64,000 nucleotides of DNA from Vulcanimicrobiota bacterium (lineage in GTDB: Bacteria; Vulcanimicrobiota; Vulcanimicrobiia; Vulcanimicrobiales; Vulcanimicrobiaceae): the NCBI GenBank assembly GCA_013036095.1, contig JAAXCW010000003.1, positions 62,001 to 126,000 on the forward strand, written 5' to 3'. The notes under the pieces are model-generated. The model saw only the letters and a list, made by a program, of their open reading frames with translations, was not told the origin of the DNA and did no database searches. Shown in pieces: positions 15,586 to 23,642 of the stretch. Position numbers and translations under genes: made by a program. How positions within the stretch are numbered: the stretch's first letter is position 1; the number at the start of each line of letters is the position of its first letter.

Positions 15586-16704
15586 ATGGCGCGCATCGCG
15601 ACGTTTGATGACTGGCTGGCTCTGCTGGCGGATTGGCAAAACGATATCGGCTTGAACAAAGAGCTGATCGATCGCTACATGCCCGGCTACCAATTCGAGG
15701 CGAAATACGGCGAGCTGCCGACCGGCGAAATTTATTTTGGCGATTTCAAAGGACAGTCGCGCTGGGAAAAACTTATGGAAGTGCCCGACCAGCGCATGCG
15801 CGACGCTCTTATGAATATGATCGTTTATCAGGGTGACACGGAATTCGCTTCCAACGAACAGCAGCGCTTCCTCGTAAACAATGCGCCGTCAGAATACGAC
15901 CTTGCCTCGCTCGTGCGAATCATGGTTGAAGAGACCCGTCACGGTTACCAGATGTGCCATTTGCTGATCAAGCATTTCGGAAACGACGGAAAAATCGAGG
16001 CGCAGAAGCTGCTCGAACGGCGCGCTTACGGGAAGAAGAACCGCCTGCTCAACGCATTTAACGACGACGTCACCCATTGGCTCGATTTCTTTGCGTATAC
16101 GAATTTTATGGATCGCGACGGCAAGTTCCAGCTCACGATGCTTTCGCACTCCGGCTTCGCACCGCTCGCACAATCTATGGGGCCGATGCTGCGCGAAGAG
16201 TCCTACCACATGGGAACCGGCATTTCAGGGTTGCGCCGCATCGCGCAGGCCGGCGTCATTCCAGTCGAGCTGCAGCAAAAATATTACAACAAATGGATTT
16301 CTGGTTCGCTCGATCTGTTCGGGACCGATCACTCCGGCTCGGCTCAATGGGCGTATACTTGGGGCATTAAGGGGCGCGTCGACGAAGATAAGACGGCCGA
16401 GACCGCTGATAAGGAACATCTGAACGAGCGGGCCCGCGGCCAGTTCTACGACGAGATCGGGAAGACGGTCGAGCGCGTGAACGCAGTCAACGTCTCGGAT
16501 ACGAAGCTCTACGTCCCGGACATCCGCTTCAATCGCAAGATCGGGGAATTTGCAGGCCAGTACTGGAGCATCGACGGGCGCTCGTTGACGCAAGCCGAAT
16601 GGGAGGCATACCTTCCCACCGTGCTGCCGAACGCACAAGACGAGAGAGCCGTCCAGGAATTGACCAAAGACTCGAGTTGGATCGCACCCAAAGGAAAAGA
16701 TTAA
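15586..16704 (+). CDS. BoxB-like diiron oxygenase (benzoyl-CoA/phenylacetyl-CoA epoxidase family)
   Basis: A 372-residue protein. Diiron ligand motifs are visible as Glu in QGDTEFASNEQQ, ExxH in EETRHGYQMCHLL (near residue 113), Asp in NFMDRDGKFQL and ExxH in REESYHMGTG (near residue 208). This order and the stretch GAFNDD(V)THWLDFFAYTNFMDRDGK resemble BoxB, the oxygenase of benzoyl-CoA 2,3-epoxidase, but the protein is about 100 residues shorter. The reductase BoxA is not in the window. AAGGAG lies 5 bases before the ATG. It is coupled to the enoyl-CoA hydratase and follows dehydrogenase and thiolase genes. The substrate is inferred to be an aromatic or other CoA thioester. Confidence 0.75.
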   Translation: MARIATFDDWLALLADWQNDIGLNKELIDRYMPGYQFEAKYGELPTGEIYFGDFKGQSRWEKLMEVPDQRMRDALMNMIVYQGDTEFASNEQQRFLVNNAPSEYDLASLVRIMVEETRHGYQMCHLLIKHFGNDGKIEAQKLLERRAYGKKNRLLNAFNDDVTHWLDFFAYTNFMDRDGKFQLTMLSHSGFAPLAQSMGPMLREESYHMGTGISGLRRIAQAGVIPVELQQKYYNKWISGSLDLFGTDHSGSAQWAYTWGIKGRVDEDKTAETADKEHLNERARGQFYDEIGKTVERVNAVNVSDTKLYVPDIRFNRKIGEFAGQYWSIDGRSLTQAEWEAYLPTVLPNAQDERAVQELTKDSSWIAPKGKD

Positions 16705-17564
16705 TGGCTACTACCGTAAATGGCCCCGCCGCGGCGCAGACCCCGTTCGGGCGCGAAGCACGCGGTTTCGACGGAAAGCGCGTCATCAACTATACGAAGG
16801 ACGGACACGTCGCCATCATCGAGATGGACGATCCGCCGGCGAATACATACACGCACGAGATGATGCGCCAGCTCGACGAGGCGATCTTGGACGCGCGCTT
16901 CGACCAAGAGGTCGAAGTGATCGTGCTCACCGGCAAGGGCGAGAAGTTCTTTTCGGCCGGCGCCAACATCGCGATGCTGAACTCGGTCACCCCGGAATTT
17001 AAGTACAATTTCTGCCTGCACGCCAACGAGACGCTCTCAAAGCTCGAACAGACGCCAAAACTCGTTATCGCGGCGCTGAACGGCCATTGCGTCGGCGGCG
17101 GCTTAGAGATCGCGATGGCGTGCGACATTCGCATTGGACGGCAAGACGCCGGGAAAATCGGCCTGCCCGAAGTCGCGCTCGGCGTATTGCCGGGGACCGG
17201 TGGGACGCAAAGGCTCGCGCGCCTGGTCGGCAAGTCGCGCGCGATCGAACTGATGGCGCTGGGCCGCACGTTCAGCTTCGAACAAGCGCTGGAGTGGGGC
17301 ATCGTCAACGACGTGTACGAAGGCGACGCGGCGAGCTTCCGCGATCAAACGCTCACCTACGCCAAGCAATTCACGTCGCCGAACAAAGCGCCGATGGCCG
17401 TCGGACATATCAAACGCGCCGTGCAGACCGGCATGGAATTGCCGCTGCAAGATGCGCTGGCGCTGGAACGCGAGCTGCAGTCGCTGCTCTTCAAGAGCGA
17501 GGACGCCAAAGAAGGATTGGCTTCATACAACGAAAAGCGCACCGCGCGCTTCAAGAACAAGTAA
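16704..17564 (+). CDS. enoyl-CoA hydratase/isomerase
   Basis: A 286-residue crotonase-fold enzyme. It has FFSAGANIAML, the oxyanion GHCVGGGLEIAMACDIRI with the first catalytic Glu, and GLPEVALGVLPGTGGTQRLARLVG with the second. It hydrates 2-enoyl-CoA, or carries out related chemistry. About 30 residues precede the core. The ATG shares one base with the stop of the BoxB-like gene, so the two are co-translated. BoxC, the ring-opening partner of BoxB, is about twice as long, so this is not a typical BoxC. Confidence 0.9.
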   Translation: MATTVNGPAAAQTPFGREARGFDGKRVINYTKDGHVAIIEMDDPPANTYTHEMMRQLDEAILDARFDQEVEVIVLTGKGEKFFSAGANIAMLNSVTPEFKYNFCLHANETLSKLEQTPKLVIAALNGHCVGGGLEIAMACDIRIGRQDAGKIGLPEVALGVLPGTGGTQRLARLVGKSRAIELMALGRTFSFEQALEWGIVNDVYEGDAASFRDQTLTYAKQFTSPNKAPMAVGHIKRAVQTGMELPLQDALALERELQSLLFKSEDAKEGLASYNEKRTARFKNK

Positions 17565-17565
17565 T

Positions 17566-18735
17566 ATTCTCACCCTTGCGCGCAAGACGCTGTTCGAAGA
17601 CCTGCCGCGCTTTTTCGTGGCGCTTTGCGGCATCGTCTTCGCGGTCACGTTGCTTACCGTTCAAGTAGCGCTCTTCAACGGCTTCTCGAATTCCACCACC
17701 CTCCCTATTGTCGAATCGAGCGCCGACGTCTGGGTCTCCGCACCAGAGATGCTCTACTTCGAAGGCACGCTGCCGCTCGAGTACGGTACGGTTGCTAAAG
17801 TGCGCGCCGTTCCCGGCGTTGCGCGCGCGGAAGCACTTTCGCTCGGCGTCGCGCGCTGGCGCAGCCCGCATGACGAATTGGCGCTCGGCCGTGTGATCGG
17901 ATTTGACCCGGGCGGAACGCTCTTCAATCCCGGTAACGCCGATCGCGCGACCCTAAATCTCTTGCAAAAGCCGTACGCGTTCGCGGTCGACGCCACGCAA
18001 CTGCATATCTTGAACCTGCGGCTCGGCCAGAGCGGCGTCATCGGCGCGCTGCCGGCGCATCTGGCTTACGTGACGCATGGCACCCAGCCAATCGTTTCAG
18101 CGACATTTTTCTACACGTCGCTCGAAAGCGCGAACGCATACACGCCGTCGGCGCTTTCTTTTTTCTCGCCGCCCGGATCGGCACCGCCGCCGCTGGAAGA
18201 GACCGACCCTATCATGTACGTGATGGTGAAGGCGAAGAACCCGGCCGCTTCCGCGCAACTTGCGGCCGCGATCCAGCGCAGCATTCCGCACGTGCGCGCC
18301 ATGACACGCGATCAGATGATCGCCGCGACCCGCGACTACTGGGTCAAGCGAACAGGCATCGGTTTTATTTTGTCGCTAATTGCGCTGATGGGTGCCTTTG
18401 TTGGAGTGGTCGTCGTTGGCCAGATTCTCTACACGTCGATCAACGAGCATTTCCAGGAGTACGGAACGCTCAAAGCGATCGGCGTCAACGACAGCTATTT
18501 GTACGGCGTCATTGCGTTGCAAGCGACGTGCATGGCGCTAATCGGATACGTTCTCAGTTTGGCGCTCACGTTCGCGATTCGTGCTATCGCGGCCGAGCGC
18601 GGCGTCGACATCCTGATCACGCCCGCTGGAGCGCTCGTGGTGCTCGCGGCTGCGCTGGTTATTTGCATCGGGGCGGGGATGGTCGCGATGCAGCGCGTGG
18701 TTCGCTCCGATCCCGCTTTGGTGTTCCGAGCTTAA
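17566..18735 (+). CDS. DevC/FtsX-type ABC transporter permease
   Basis: About 389 residues. It has one N-terminal membrane segment (ALCGIVFAVTLLTVQVALFNG), a large periplasmic domain, then three C-terminal membrane segments (FILSLIALMGAFVGVVVVG and two more). This is the MacB/FtsX topology, and the sequence resembles DevC. The start is uncertain: the frame has no ATG, GTG or TTG between 17452 and 17617. Homology begins at about 17566 (an ATT codon just after the hydratase stop). A GTG at 17617 would cut the first membrane segment. It pairs with the next ATPase; the usual DevB membrane fusion protein is not adjacent. Confidence 0.8.
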   Translation: MLTLARKTLFEDLPRFFVALCGIVFAVTLLTVQVALFNGFSNSTTLPIVESSADVWVSAPEMLYFEGTLPLEYGTVAKVRAVPGVARAEALSLGVARWRSPHDELALGRVIGFDPGGTLFNPGNADRATLNLLQKPYAFAVDATQLHILNLRLGQSGVIGALPAHLAYVTHGTQPIVSATFFYTSLESANAYTPSALSFFSPPGSAPPPLEETDPIMYVMVKAKNPAASAQLAAAIQRSIPHVRAMTRDQMIAATRDYWVKRTGIGFILSLIALMGAFVGVVVVGQILYTSINEHFQEYGTLKAIGVNDSYLYGVIALQATCMALIGYVLSLALTFAIRAIAAERGVDILITPAGALVVLAAALVICIGAGMVAMQRVVRSDPALVFRA

Positions 18736-18737
18736 AC

Positions 18738-19409
18738 ATGCTTGATAAAATAGCGGTGGCCGCACACGACCTGAGCATGACGTATGCAAGTACGAAACCT
18801 GTGCACGCGCTCAAAGGCGTTTCGATCGATATCCGGCAGGGCGAGCTGCTACTGATCATGGGCCCGTCCGGTTCGGGAAAGAGTACGCTGCTCTCTATCA
18901 TCGGAGGGTTGCTCACGCCGACTGCCGGCAGCGTAGCCGTAGCAGGAACCGAGATCACGCGCTTAAGGCGTAAGGAACTATCGCGCTTCCGCTTACGGAA
19001 TTTCGGGTATGTTTTTCAGGGATTCAATCTCTTTAACGCGATGACCGGAGCGGAGAACGTCGAGCTCGCCTACAACGTCCGCGGAGTTCGCGGCCGGCGC
19101 GCGCGCAAGGCGTCGCGCGACTTGCTCGCTCAGCTCGGTTTGGAAGAACATGCGAACCGGCCAGCGCGCGAACTTTCCGGGGGTGAGAAGCAGCGCGTCG
19201 CGATCGCGCGGGCGCTAGCCGGCGACCCATGCGCGATTCTCGCCGACGAGCCGACTTCGCAGCTCGATGCCGAGAACGGCGCGATCGTCACGAATATTTT
19301 GACTGACCTGGCGCGGAAGCGCGGGACGACCGTCGTGATTACGTCGCACGACTACAGGATCCGCCGCGCCGCCGAACGCGTCGTTTTGCTCGACGATGGG
19401 AGACTCTAA
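18738..19409 (+). CDS. ABC transporter ATPase (DevA/LolD-like)
   Basis: A 223-residue ATPase. It has Walker A GPSGSGKST near residue 42, a Q-loop in FGYVFQGFNLFNAMT, signature LSGGEKQRVAIARAL, Walker B CAILADEPTSQLD and switch VITSHDYRIRR. This is the MacB/LolD/DevA subfamily that energises FtsX-fold permeases. The ATG lies two bases after the permease stop. It is followed by a small secreted protein gene, also closely spaced, which may be a partner of the exporter. Confidence 0.9.
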   Translation: MLDKIAVAAHDLSMTYASTKPVHALKGVSIDIRQGELLLIMGPSGSGKSTLLSIIGGLLTPTAGSVAVAGTEITRLRRKELSRFRLRNFGYVFQGFNLFNAMTGAENVELAYNVRGVRGRRARKASRDLLAQLGLEEHANRPARELSGGEKQRVAIARALAGDPCAILADEPTSQLDAENGAIVTNILTDLARKRGTTVVITSHDYRIRRAAERVVLLDDGRL

Positions 19410-19410
19410 A

Positions 19411-19890
19411 ATGCGCTTAATCTCTGCGGGTGCCGCGATTTTCGTCCTCGTGACCGCGCTGTTTGCGCCGGCGCAGTCACGCTGCGGACGCGGATCATAC
19501 AAGACGTTCTTGCACGGATTCGAATCGGCGCGCGATTCGATGCGCTCGAAACCGCAGCAGGCCTACACGGCCTTTGTCGCGCTAAAATCCCAAGCCGAGA
19601 GGTGCGGAAGCGGCGAAGACCGCGCCGACGTCCGCTACAAGCTGCAACTCTTCGAAACAGGGTTGGATGCGTATATCGGCGCAGCCGACGCCGAACGCGG
19701 AAATGTCGCGCGCGGCCGCGCGCAAGCCGGCGCGGCGATGACGCAGGCGCTCGCGCTCGAGCGCGCTCACCATTCCAAGCCCTCCGAGCTGCGGCTCGCG
19801 CAAGAACTCGTCGCCCAGCTGAGAACGCCGCTGCAGATTATCGACGCCTTACAACGCTCGCCTTCGCCCGAGCCGAGGACGACGCCATGA
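19411..19890 (+). CDS. secreted helical protein of unknown function
   Basis: A 159-residue protein with an N-terminal signal peptide (MRLISAGAAIFVLVTALFAP, cleavage near AQS-RC). The mature part is Ala- and Glu-rich and probably helical, with two Cys about 35 residues apart. GGGAG lies just upstream of the chosen ATG; another ATG 15 bases earlier is possible. It directly follows the DevA-type ATPase and probably shares its transcript. No family is recognised. Confidence 0.65.
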   Translation: MRLISAGAAIFVLVTALFAPAQSRCGRGSYKTFLHGFESARDSMRSKPQQAYTAFVALKSQAERCGSGEDRADVRYKLQLFETGLDAYIGAADAERGNVARGRAQAGAAMTQALALERAHHSKPSELRLAQELVAQLRTPLQIIDALQRSPSPEPRTTP

Positions 19891-20367
19891 TTAATGCTTG
19901 GCGCAGACGCTGCGCGTGAGGACCTTCTTGCCCTGAACGTTGCCGCTGACGTCTATTGTGTACTGCGTCGGCGTCACTCGGTTATAAACGACGGACAGCG
20001 CGAGCTTCGGATAAACCGCATGGAAGGCAATATGGCTGCTTCCCGACGCCGTCCCGTGTAGCACGTCATAGCTGCCCGGTAGGAACGCGTCGAGAACGAC
20101 CCAGGTGCTGTCGGCCTTATTGAACGTCACGGTATGTTCCCCGGTCACTTGTCCTTTGGTACTGTCGGTCGCGCGCAGCCACGTGCCGCCGAAGACGGCA
20201 GTCCAATCTTGATCGTACGTTCCGGCCGAACTGCCGGTTTGCGCGCAGACCCAGTGTCCTTTTAACTGCAGCGCGACCAGGGGTGACGCCGCCGTTTTTG
20301 CTTGCGCTGCCGCAAAGCCGCTCGCAAGCACGACGGCCATACCTGTCAACAAAAGTCTTCCAATCAT
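19891..20367 (-). CDS. secreted lipocalin-like protein of unknown function
   Basis: A 158-residue protein with a signal peptide (MIGRLLLTGMAVVLASGFAAA). The mature domain starts with LKGHWVCAQ and is beta-rich, ending in LTRSVCAKH, so the two Cys could bridge the ends of a barrel. AAGGGG precedes the ATG. The layout resembles the lipoprotein gene between nuoF and nuoG (GSWNCVV at the start, IEACTR at the end), so the two may be distant paralogues. It lies immediately after the broken DNA ligase and converges with the previous gene without a gap. Confidence 0.65.
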   Translation of the reverse strand: MIGRLLLTGMAVVLASGFAAAQAKTAASPLVALQLKGHWVCAQTGSSAGTYDQDWTAVFGGTWLRATDSTKGQVTGEHTVTFNKADSTWVVLDAFLPGSYDVLHGTASGSSHIAFHAVYPKLALSVVYNRVTPTQYTIDVSGNVQGKKVLTRSVCAKH

Positions 20368-20368
20368 A

Positions 20369-20873
20369 TCAAGCCCCTTCACCGCATTCGGGATTTGTAC
20401 CCACCCCGGAAAGCCCCTCGCGCGCCAGCATCTCCCGGTAGATTTCCTCGACCCGGGCGATGCCGTCGATTTCTTCTGCCGGCTTGTCGTTGCGAAGGCG
20501 TACGATGCGGGGGAAGCGCAGGGCAAAGCCGCTCTCATGCAGCGTACTCGGCTGGATGATGTCGAAGGCGACCTCCAACACGATTCTCGGCTCGACCGCG
20601 ATGGCATGGCCACGCTTTCCTCGCTCATGGGCGAGGAACCACGGCGTGAGCTCCGCGATCTCCGCGTCGGTTAAGCCCGAGTACGCTTTGCCGATCGTCT
20701 GCAGTTCGCCGCCGTGTCCGCGCACCGCGAACGTATAATCGGAAAGCACCTTGGCGCGCTTTCCATGTCCCCACTCAACCGCGACAACGACGACGTCGAG
20801 TGTGGAAAGCTCGCGTTTGAGTTTGAGCCACCATTTGCCGCGCCGTCCAGGATGGTACGGCGAGTCGAGATCT
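20369..20873 (-). pseudogene. ATP-dependent DNA ligase, C-terminal fragment
   Basis: About 168 codons with clear homology to the C-terminus of LigB-like and archaeal-type ATP-dependent ligases. They read LDSPYHPGRRGKWWLKLK (nucleotidyltransferase motif V region), VVAVEWGHGKRAKVLSDYTF, then the OB-fold with RFPRIVRLRNDKPAEEID. Going upstream the frame meets a TAA at about 20875, precisely where homology ends. The N-terminal half of the same gene is at 23.6-24.2 kb. The catalytic KxDG region and the rest of the adenylation domain are missing between them. The downstream secreted-protein gene starts 2 bases after the ligase stop. Confidence 0.85.
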
Positions 20874-20928
20874 TATAATGAGTATAACTGTTCCATATAT
20901 ACGAGCATCGTCGTTGAATGCAACACAA

Positions 20929-20992
20929 GGGCTCGGGTTTGCATGCTCGGCGATTGGGGTCTAGTATAAAAAGGCGCAGGCAAACCGAGCCC
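20929..20992. repeat. inverted repeat near the left end of the foreign segment
   Basis: The arms GGGCTCGGGTTTGC and GCAAACCGAGCCC form a 13-pair stem with one bulged G. They enclose about 37 bases that include a TAGTATAAA promoter-like stretch. It lies about 55 bases inside the left junction. It could be a recombination or regulatory site; nothing further can be said. Confidence 0.5.
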
Positions 20993-21264
20993 TACCCTGA
21001 GATTATTAAGGCCGAGATCTGGTCGACATAAGAGTGGCCCACTTTCTCCCCTTATAGCGCGGCATGACATGAAAGTGTCGATACCTGTCCCAGAATAGAG
21101 GTCTGCCGTCGCGGCGTCAAGGCTGCTCCCATAGACAGGACTGGGTTAATCCGGGAGACCCATTTCGAATTCGGGGCGCGGCTCCTAGAGCTCGCGCGCA
21201 TGAAACTACGGCTAGTAGTCCGCTTCTTTGCACGAATTGTCGGGGATTGGCCGAACAGAGGATC

Positions 21265-21726
21265 ATGGTGCTGTCAATCGACGTCGGAGATGATGTCTAT
21301 CCACTAGAATTTAAGACCTTAGACAAGCTAATAGGCGCTATCAACAAACTCTTATCCGCCCAGACGGCCGATCGCATAAGACTGGTGGACGACGTGGGCG
21401 CCACGGTTTCGTTTAAGATGGCTGCCTTTCGTGGACTTCAACTGAGCATGCATCCGTCTGGCACAAGCACTGCTCGCGCCGCCATTTACACTCTTGAGGC
21501 GCTTGTGCTCATACTTGGTCCGCCCAGTTGTACACGTGTGGCTGCTGTGGGCGGTTCAGCTGAACTTGGACACGCCGTCAGGCTACGACCACTTCATCAT
21601 CGCAAAGTGATGGTCTGGAATTGTTATTCCGCGCAAAGCGAGCAGTGCGTCGCGGAGCAGGTTGGACCGAATAAATGGAGGTTACGTCCGTGCGCCTGCC
21701 ATACCGCGCTCGGCCGTTGTCCCTGA
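21265..21726 (+). CDS. orphan hypothetical protein
   Basis: An open frame of 153 codons. The first 55 residues (MVLSIDVGDDVYPLEFKTLD and onward) look protein-like with regular hydrophobic spacing. The C-terminal part is His/Cys/Arg-rich (CACHTALGRCP) and less convincing. A TTG 18 bases earlier is an alternative start. No family is recognised. It may be a degenerate or real small gene of the foreign segment. Confidence 0.35.
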   Translation: MVLSIDVGDDVYPLEFKTLDKLIGAINKLLSAQTADRIRLVDDVGATVSFKMAAFRGLQLSMHPSGTSTARAAIYTLEALVLILGPPSCTRVAAVGGSAELGHAVRLRPLHHRKVMVWNCYSAQSEQCVAEQVGPNKWRLRPCACHTALGRCP

Positions 21727-21741
21727 ATCGGCGGCGTGATC

Positions 21742-22674
21742 TTAATCTAAAATATCGTTGCAGTGTCCTTCAGCTGACGAGAACAAGTGTAACAAGGCAC
21801 CGAACGCAAAGTATCTAGAGCTAAAATCGACTGGCGGGCCGGGCGGATACTGGCCGTTGATTCCGGGGAAATCACCCGGATAGTACCACTGGTTCGTACC
21901 GGGGGCCGCACCGATGTTTCCGTGTCTTGCATTACCGTTACTAAACTTATCGAGATAATGGGCAATAGCCCAGCCGGCGGACTGGGGATTGTTGCACGTG
22001 ACCCACCATTCTAGGTTTGTAAGTCTAGAGCCCAAAAACAAATCTGCATCCGTGTAAGTCGGACCCGAGGCATTATCGAAGCAGTCAAGGTAGTCGGAAG
22101 TAAAGTCGATCTCGCAGGCGAACCCATCATGAAAGCCTATATAGCCTGTGCCCGTACCATCACCGTCGGTACTGCTATAAGCTCCGCACGGAGCAGACAT
22201 TACACAGTCCCCATTCGAATTTACACAATTGCCGTCAAGAATTTCGCAATCGCTCCCACCGCTGCACATGGGATGAATACCAACACTGAGCGGCGTCACG
22301 GTACACAACGGCTTAATTGCGCCGATATTCGGTGGCTGAACTTCGAATGTTGAGCGCATTGGAACAGAAGTAAGGTCGATCGCCGTTGTTCCGTCTGCAG
22401 TTACGTGCCATACACCTCGGATGATTGAGCGAGTGTACTGCATGTCCAGATTTGGAGCTCGAACCGAGAGCCAGGTCTGCCCGGCTCGGTCGTTCTTGAA
22501 GCTAAGGTAGGCCTTTTGAAAAGTTACCTCGTGCCCATTTGTGAACGAGATCCGATAGTCCGACGGGCTTAAGCCCAGCGATGCTGCAGCCAACGGCGGC
22601 GAAACGCGACTGCCGCAGCCGGATAATGAAAAAATCAATGCGAAAACGATTCCTAGAAAGGGAAATCTAGACAT
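21742..22674 (-). CDS. lipoprotein of unknown function in the foreign segment
   Basis: A 310-residue protein with a lipoprotein signal (MSRFPFLGIVFALIFSLSGC, lipobox LSGC). The mature part is rich in Asn, Gly, Ser, Asp and Cys (eight or more Cys between residues about 130 and 215), which suggests a disulphide-stabilised extracytoplasmic domain. The last third contains NPQSAGWAIAHYLDKF and WYYPGDFPGINGQYPPGPP. AAGGAGA is well placed before the ATG. No family is recognised. Codon use is less GC-biased than in the neighbours, in line with a separate origin. Confidence 0.7.
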   Translation of the reverse strand: MSRFPFLGIVFALIFSLSGCGSRVSPPLAAASLGLSPSDYRISFTNGHEVTFQKAYLSFKNDRAGQTWLSVRAPNLDMQYTRSIIRGVWHVTADGTTAIDLTSVPMRSTFEVQPPNIGAIKPLCTVTPLSVGIHPMCSGGSDCEILDGNCVNSNGDCVMSAPCGAYSSTDGDGTGTGYIGFHDGFACEIDFTSDYLDCFDNASGPTYTDADLFLGSRLTNLEWWVTCNNPQSAGWAIAHYLDKFSNGNARHGNIGAAPGTNQWYYPGDFPGINGQYPPGPPVDFSSRYFAFGALLHLFSSAEGHCNDILD

Positions 22675-22802
22675 GGGCACGCTCTCCTTAAAGCAAACAA
22701 GCGAGCCTCTGCCAGCGACTAATGCGAAAGCAAGTGGCCGTCTGGTAGGAGCTGAAATTGTACCGCGGGCACTCAGAGACGTCAACTCTAGATTGGGTTG
22801 CG

Positions 22803-23477
22803 ATGCTGGTCTCTGAGGAGGCTCTTCAGGCGTGTATTAATCACGTGGCGGCAGCATATAGCGCCGCCGATCACTTGCGGGTGTCCTTCACGCGGCATAC
22901 GTCCGTGACTAGCGGTGCCATCTCTATCGACGACACAAGGGCGCTCTCTGTAACGTTGCCGGCGGACGAAGTGCCAAGTATTTCTGAAGCGCAGCGCATT
23001 GTCATACGCGTTTCGCCGGCATTCAATCCGTTCCGCGAACTGTCCCTAAACGGCTATTGGTACGACTGGCGGGGGCTCCGTATGACGATCACGGAGGGCC
23101 GCTCTCTGCAGCACGTTGTTCCCAGTGCGGCGGAGCTGAGCGTGAACGCCGTCGCATTCGGCTTTGCTCATTACTCAGTGTTTCCGGTCGAGCAGCCAGG
23201 GAGAGATGTTCAGGCCTTTGATATTCAACCCACGAACGTTTACAGATCAGAAGCCACTCTGTGGCTTCGGTACGCCCAGTTCACATCAACTTGCGAGCCG
23301 GAAGTAGTCATCTTGGAAGGCCCAAACGATCGCGAGCTCACCTTTCAATACACGAAGTCGCCGTTTAGTGTGCCGCTTATTGGGAGAATGACGTTTGCGG
23401 AAACACTTCCTCGGACTCACCAGCCGTTGTCGCTTGTCGCAGATTTTAGCAAAATGCAAGTAGATGCGCCGAAATAG
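22803..23477 (+). CDS. orphan hypothetical protein in the foreign segment
   Basis: A 224-residue protein, divergent from the lipoprotein gene. It starts MLVSEEALQACINHVAAAYS and is mixed alpha/beta, with WYDWRGLRMTITEGRSL and FGFAHYSVFPVEQPGRD in the middle. An earlier TTG would add 15 residues. No signal peptide or known motif is seen. Composition matches the rest of the segment rather than the flanking genes. Confidence 0.55.
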   Translation: MLVSEEALQACINHVAAAYSAADHLRVSFTRHTSVTSGAISIDDTRALSVTLPADEVPSISEAQRIVIRVSPAFNPFRELSLNGYWYDWRGLRMTITEGRSLQHVVPSAAELSVNAVAFGFAHYSVFPVEQPGRDVQAFDIQPTNVYRSEATLWLRYAQFTSTCEPEVVILEGPNDRELTFQYTKSPFSVPLIGRMTFAETLPRTHQPLSLVADFSKMQVDAPK

Positions 23478-23485
23478 ACGCGATA

Positions 23486-23530
23486 GGCTCCGGACGTTGG
23501 GCCTGAAACCACGACCCGCTGATTAACAGT
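23486..23530 (-). other. tRNA-Asn-like 3'-half remnant
   Basis: On the minus strand the bases CTGTTAATCAGCGGGTCGTG match the anticodon loop (GTT, Asn), variable loop and start of the T arm of a tRNA. A degenerate T arm and GGAGCC follow. The 5' half is absent and the T stem has two mismatches. Such 3'-half tRNA copies are common at attachment sites of integrating elements. It sits about 160 bases inside the right junction of the foreign segment. The 165 bases around it hold no gene. Confidence 0.45.
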
Positions 23531-23642
23531 TAGGTGAATCCTAAGCGCCTTACGCCGTACATTTATTCAGCAATCGTGCCGATAAGAGTCAATCCGTGGC
23601 GGGGTCTAATGGTGCGGTTATCGACGCTAGCGAAGAACTAGT

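Noticed and set aside
16704-17564. BoxC (benzoyl-CoA-dihydrodiol lyase)
   Set aside because: The protein is a single crotonase domain of normal length; BoxC is about twice as long.
19891-20628. Longer form of the 19.9 kb secreted protein reaching into the ligase fragment
   Set aside because: A signal peptide and AAGGGG site fix the start at 20367; the upstream part is an out-of-frame reading of the ligase.
21120-21185. Second tRNA-like stretch (TTCGAATTC, GGCTCC) in the left end of the foreign segment
   Set aside because: A T-loop-like sequence occurs, but no acceptor or anticodon stem could be built around it.
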